Of a stretch of DNA of 8,295 nucleotides, positions 6,740-8,295 are shown in pieces. Origin of the DNA: Nitrososphaerota archaeon (lineage in GTDB: Archaea; Thermoproteota; Nitrososphaeria; Nitrososphaerales; Nitrosopumilaceae); contig JAUWQG010000038.1 of the NCBI GenBank assembly GCA_030611185.1, positions 1 to 8,295 of the forward strand, given 5' to 3'. The first letter of the stretch is position 1, and each line of letters starts with the position of its first letter. Made by a program: the position numbers and the translations under genes. The notes beneath the pieces were generated by a model that worked only from the letters and a program-made list of their open reading frames with translations, had not been told where the DNA came from and searched no databases.

Positions 6740-7795
6740 TTAACTAACCATTACTTTGCCAGTCATCCAAGGATGAAGCATGCAATGATAAACATAGTCT
6801 CCAGAATCAGTAAATGTGAATTCATAGGTTTGGTTTACCATCATCATTCCAGAATCAAAGTTGCCATCATGATTTGCAGGAGCTCCACTTGTTACTGTGT
6901 GTGCAGCAGAATCAGTATTAGTCCAAATTACTGTTTCACCTGAACTAATTTCTACTTGATAAGGAAGATAACATTCGTTATTCTCTTCACATCCTGGTGC
7001 ACCAGAACCTACTGCCATTGTAACTTCAGCAGGACCTGCTGGTCTTTCTTCAACTACAGGTTCATCAACAATCATGTCTTGATCATTGGCATTTGGCTCT
7101 TCAGGAATTACAATCATTTCTTCTACCTCATTAACTATAATTTCTCCAGTCATCCAAGGATGAACCATGCAAAAGTAAGGATAAGTTCCGGCATCATCAA
7201 AAGTAAATTCAAAAGTAGTGCTTGCCATAAACAAACTGCTATCAAAAACACCTGATGGACCATCAGCTGAACTACCCGCAGTTACAGTATGGGCTGCAGA
7301 ATCAACATTATCCCAAGAAACAGTATCTCGAACTTGAATCTCTAAAGAGTACGGAAGATAGCATTCCTCGGTGTCCTCACATCCTGGAACTCCACTACCT
7401 TCTGCTAATGATACAATGTGAGTTTGAGGAGCTACAGGCATACCCATGGTTGGAGTATCTGGTGTTGGTTCTGGTGTTGGTTCTGGTGTTGGTTCTGGTG
7501 TTGGTTCAGGTTCTGGTTCTGTTACAGCACCAGTTGCTTCTGGTTCTACTTCTACATCAGCACATTCACCGGGATGAGATAACTTAACTTCTGCATAATG
7601 TAATGTGCATAAATTACCATAAGTTTTTCCATCCATACCACATTGAGGTAACCACTCCATAGTACAGACAGTGGGTTTTTCTCCAGTTGGCATTGGAGGA
7701 GCTTCTGAAAGATATCCCGGATCCATTACAATCATACCCAAGATAGCTGCAACAAGCAAACCAACTACAACAATAATTCCATAAGTAAGATTCAT
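6740..7795 (-). CDS. Membrane-anchored protein with a Kazal-like domain and two cupredoxin domains
   Basis: Probably a copper electron carrier on the outer face of the membrane, as expected in ammonia-oxidising archaea. Reading 351 residues from the ATG at 7795: an N-terminal transmembrane anchor (about 5-24) without a lipobox; a Kazal-like domain (about 42-78) with CGMDGKTYGNLC and four cysteines (C44, C52, C63, C78); a Pro/Glu/Thr linker (94-112); cupredoxin 1 (about 125-222) with type 1 copper ligands H169, C209, H212, M215; an acidic spacer; and cupredoxin 2 (about 255-351) with H299, C338, H341, M344. Each cupredoxin also has a GC-x5-CYLPY pair (C139/C145 and C269/C275), probably a disulfide. 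The ATG is chosen over the in-frame GTG at 7804: it follows the upstream gene's stop by one base and has GGTGG five bases before it. The physiological redox partner is unknown. Confidence 0.85.
   Translation of the reverse strand: MNLTYGIIVVVGLLVAAILGMIVMDPGYLSEAPPMPTGEKPTVCTMEWLPQCGMDGKTYGNLCTLHYAEVKLSHPGECADVEVEPEATGAVTEPEPEPTPEPTPEPTPEPTPDTPTMGMPVAPQTHIVSLAEGSGVPGCEDTEECYLPYSLEIQVRDTVSWDNVDSAAHTVTAGSSADGPSGVFDSSLFMASTTFEFTFDDAGTYPYFCMVHPWMTGEIIVNEVEEMIVIPEEPNANDQDMIVDEPVVEERPAGPAEVTMAVGSGAPGCEENNECYLPYQVEISSGETVIWTNTDSAAHTVTSGAPANHDGNFDSGMMMVNQTYEFTFTDSGDYVYHCMLHPWMTGKVMVS
6743..7033 (-). repeat. Cupredoxin domain 2, duplicate of domain 1 (7130-7423)
   Basis: The two copper domains arose by internal duplication. 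At protein level they share GC-x5-CYLPY, SAAHTVT and HPWMTG in the same order and spacing. At DNA level a 19-base stretch over the HPWMTG codons is identical at 6759-6777 and 7146-7164. Both copies keep the full His-Cys-His-Met copper set, so neither has decayed. Confidence 0.75.
7461..7520 (-). repeat. 12-bp tandem repeat encoding the EPTP linker
   Basis: On the plus strand the unit GGTGTTGGTTCT occurs in four successive copies (7461-7508; the last has one substitution), followed by a degenerate 12-base copy GGTTCTGGTTCT. On the coding strand each unit encodes a Glu-Pro-Thr-Pro tetrapeptide. This gives a stiff, extended spacer between the Kazal-like domain and the copper domains. Such in-frame repeats can change copy number by slippage without a frameshift. 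Confidence 0.85.
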
Positions 7796-7796
7796 C

Positions 7797-8285
7797 TTAT
7801 CCACCAGTTAATTTCGCGAACTTTTCGTTTTTACTTAATTTTTCCATAAATTCAATATTAGATAATGCAACTACAGCAGATTCTACAACAGGTTTATCAG
7901 GATCATTCAAAGCTTTTTCTAAAGCATCTTTGGCTTCTTTAGAACCAATTACTCCAAGTGCAATTGCAGCTTCGTGTCTTACAAACATGCTAGGATCATT
8001 TAGTGTTGATTCAGCAAGAGGGTTTATTCCACTAGGAAGACACATTTGCCCCAGTGAAAATGCAGCTTCGTGTCTTACTAGTTCATTTTCATCATGTTTG
8101 AGAACTTTGGCAATATGTGGAACTTTATCTTCACCACCAAAGTCCACTAAGACGCAAGTTGCTCGTGTTCGGACAACATAATCAGGATGATCTAAAAGGT
8201 TTACAAAATATTGAGTATCTTTTTGTTCATATTTTGCCTCCATTTCTGCAAAAAGTTGTAATCTATCCTCAGTTACTACTTGCAT
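7797..8285 (-). CDS. HEAT-repeat protein resembling one half of deoxyhypusine hydroxylase
   Basis: A 162-residue all-helical protein of PBS-lyase-type HEAT repeats: about 35-51 (VVRTRATCVLVDFGG), 66-82 (ELVRHEAAFSLGQM), 98-113 (FVRHEAAIALGVIG) and 129-145 (PVVESAVVALSNIE). Two of them carry the paired His-Glu motif H72-E73 and H104-E105, 32 residues apart. In eukaryotic deoxyhypusine hydroxylase (DOHH), four such HE pairs, two per half-molecule, hold a di-iron centre. From memory, each DOHH half reads RxRAxxxLxxxGG, then HE followed by LGQM, then VRHEAxxALGxIG, and this protein follows that order. It is about half the length of human DOHH (302), so a homodimer could rebuild the site. It may instead be a scaffold or lyase-like HEAT protein. 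The ATG at 8285 lacks a Shine-Dalgarno and the frame stays open to the window edge, so it may be 5'-truncated. It precedes the cupredoxin gene by one base. Confidence 0.75.
   Translation of the reverse strand: MQVVTEDRLQLFAEMEAKYEQKDTQYFVNLLDHPDYVVRTRATCVLVDFGGEDKVPHIAKVLKHDENELVRHEAAFSLGQMCLPSGINPLAESTLNDPSMFVRHEAAIALGVIGSKEAKDALEKALNDPDKPVVESAVVALSNIEFMEKLSKNEKFAKLTGG
7801..7805 (-). promoter_or_regulatory. Shine-Dalgarno-like GGTGG for the cupredoxin gene
   Basis: On the minus strand GGTGG forms the last Gly-Gly codon region of the HEAT-repeat gene and lies five bases before the ATG at 7795. The order GGTGG, TAA stop, one base, ATG favours translational coupling of the two genes and the ATG start rather than the GTG at 7804, which is itself part of this motif. 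Confidence 0.5.
7965..8078 (-). repeat. Exact 18-bp repeat over the two VRHEAA motifs
   Basis: The plus-strand 18-mer TGCAGCTTCGTGTCTTAC occurs at 7965-7982 and again at 8061-8078, 96 bases (32 codons) apart. Each copy encodes the VRHEAA segment of one HEAT repeat with identical codons. It marks recent duplication, gene conversion or strong constraint at the putative metal-binding positions. Confidence 0.8.
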
Positions 8286-8295
8286 TTGGTTTTTG

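Noticed and set aside
6956..7255. 99-codon plus-strand frame opposite the cupredoxin domains
   Set aside because: It runs antisense to conserved copper-ligand motifs, and its residue composition is not protein-like.
7461..7508. Short direct repeats as a possible CRISPR array or origin iterons
   Set aside because: The 12-base units are contiguous without spacers, stay in frame and encode a Pro-rich linker.
7255..7587. 110-codon plus-strand frame with a Leu-Val repeat tract
   Set aside because: The repeat tract is simply the reverse-strand reading of the EPTP-encoding tandem repeat in the cupredoxin gene.
7802..7804. GTG at 7804 as the start of the cupredoxin gene
   Set aside because: It would add only three residues, overlap the upstream gene and occupy the likely GGTGG ribosome-binding site; the ATG at 7795 is better placed.
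7930..8181. 83-codon plus-strand frame opposite the HEAT-repeat gene
   Set aside because: It is antisense to a clear HEAT-repeat protein and has no independent support.

Overview
The window looks like chromosomal DNA of an AT-rich ammonia-oxidising archaeon of the Nitrosopumilus type (Thaumarchaeota/Nitrososphaerota). This rests on four things: an archaeal NurA-HerA-Mre11-Rad50 cluster, two DUF5654-type small membrane proteins, a membrane-anchored protein with two blue-copper domains, and TATA boxes placed so close to start codons that transcripts would be leaderless or nearly so. The taxon is inferred from gene content and composition; no search was run.

Layout. Positions 1-231 carry a small two-helix membrane protein (+). 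Positions 237-970 carry two paralogous small membrane proteins on the minus strand; one ends in a C2H2-type zinc finger. A divergent promoter region (971-1151) separates them from a tightly packed four-gene plus-strand operon, nurA-herA-mre11-rad50 (1152-6735), whose junctions are ATGA overlaps or direct stop/start abutment. Facing it, with 4 bp between stop codons, is a minus-strand pair (6740-8285): a HEAT-repeat protein followed by a Kazal-like/double-cupredoxin protein. No stretch longer than 300 bases lacks a gene, and I saw no tRNA, rRNA, CRISPR array or mobile element.

How the genes work together. Mre11-Rad50 recognises and trims DNA double-strand ends, and HerA-NurA then performs long-range 5' resection to give the 3' single strand used by RadA. 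Having all four in one translationally coupled unit suggests balanced production. All expected catalytic motifs are visible, with a few deviations: Glu in place of the Mre11 metal-binding Asn, a second CxxC pair in Rad50, short Rad50 arms, and Ala in the first Walker A glycine of HerA. The cupredoxin protein probably sits on the outer face of the membrane as an electron carrier.

The most interesting item is the 162-residue HEAT-repeat protein at the right edge. It carries two His-Glu motifs 32 residues apart in a context closely resembling one half of eukaryotic deoxyhypusine hydroxylase (DOHH). It could be an unduplicated, dimerising DOHH-like di-iron protein, a candidate for hydroxylating archaeal aIF5A or another protein. 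That function is an inference.
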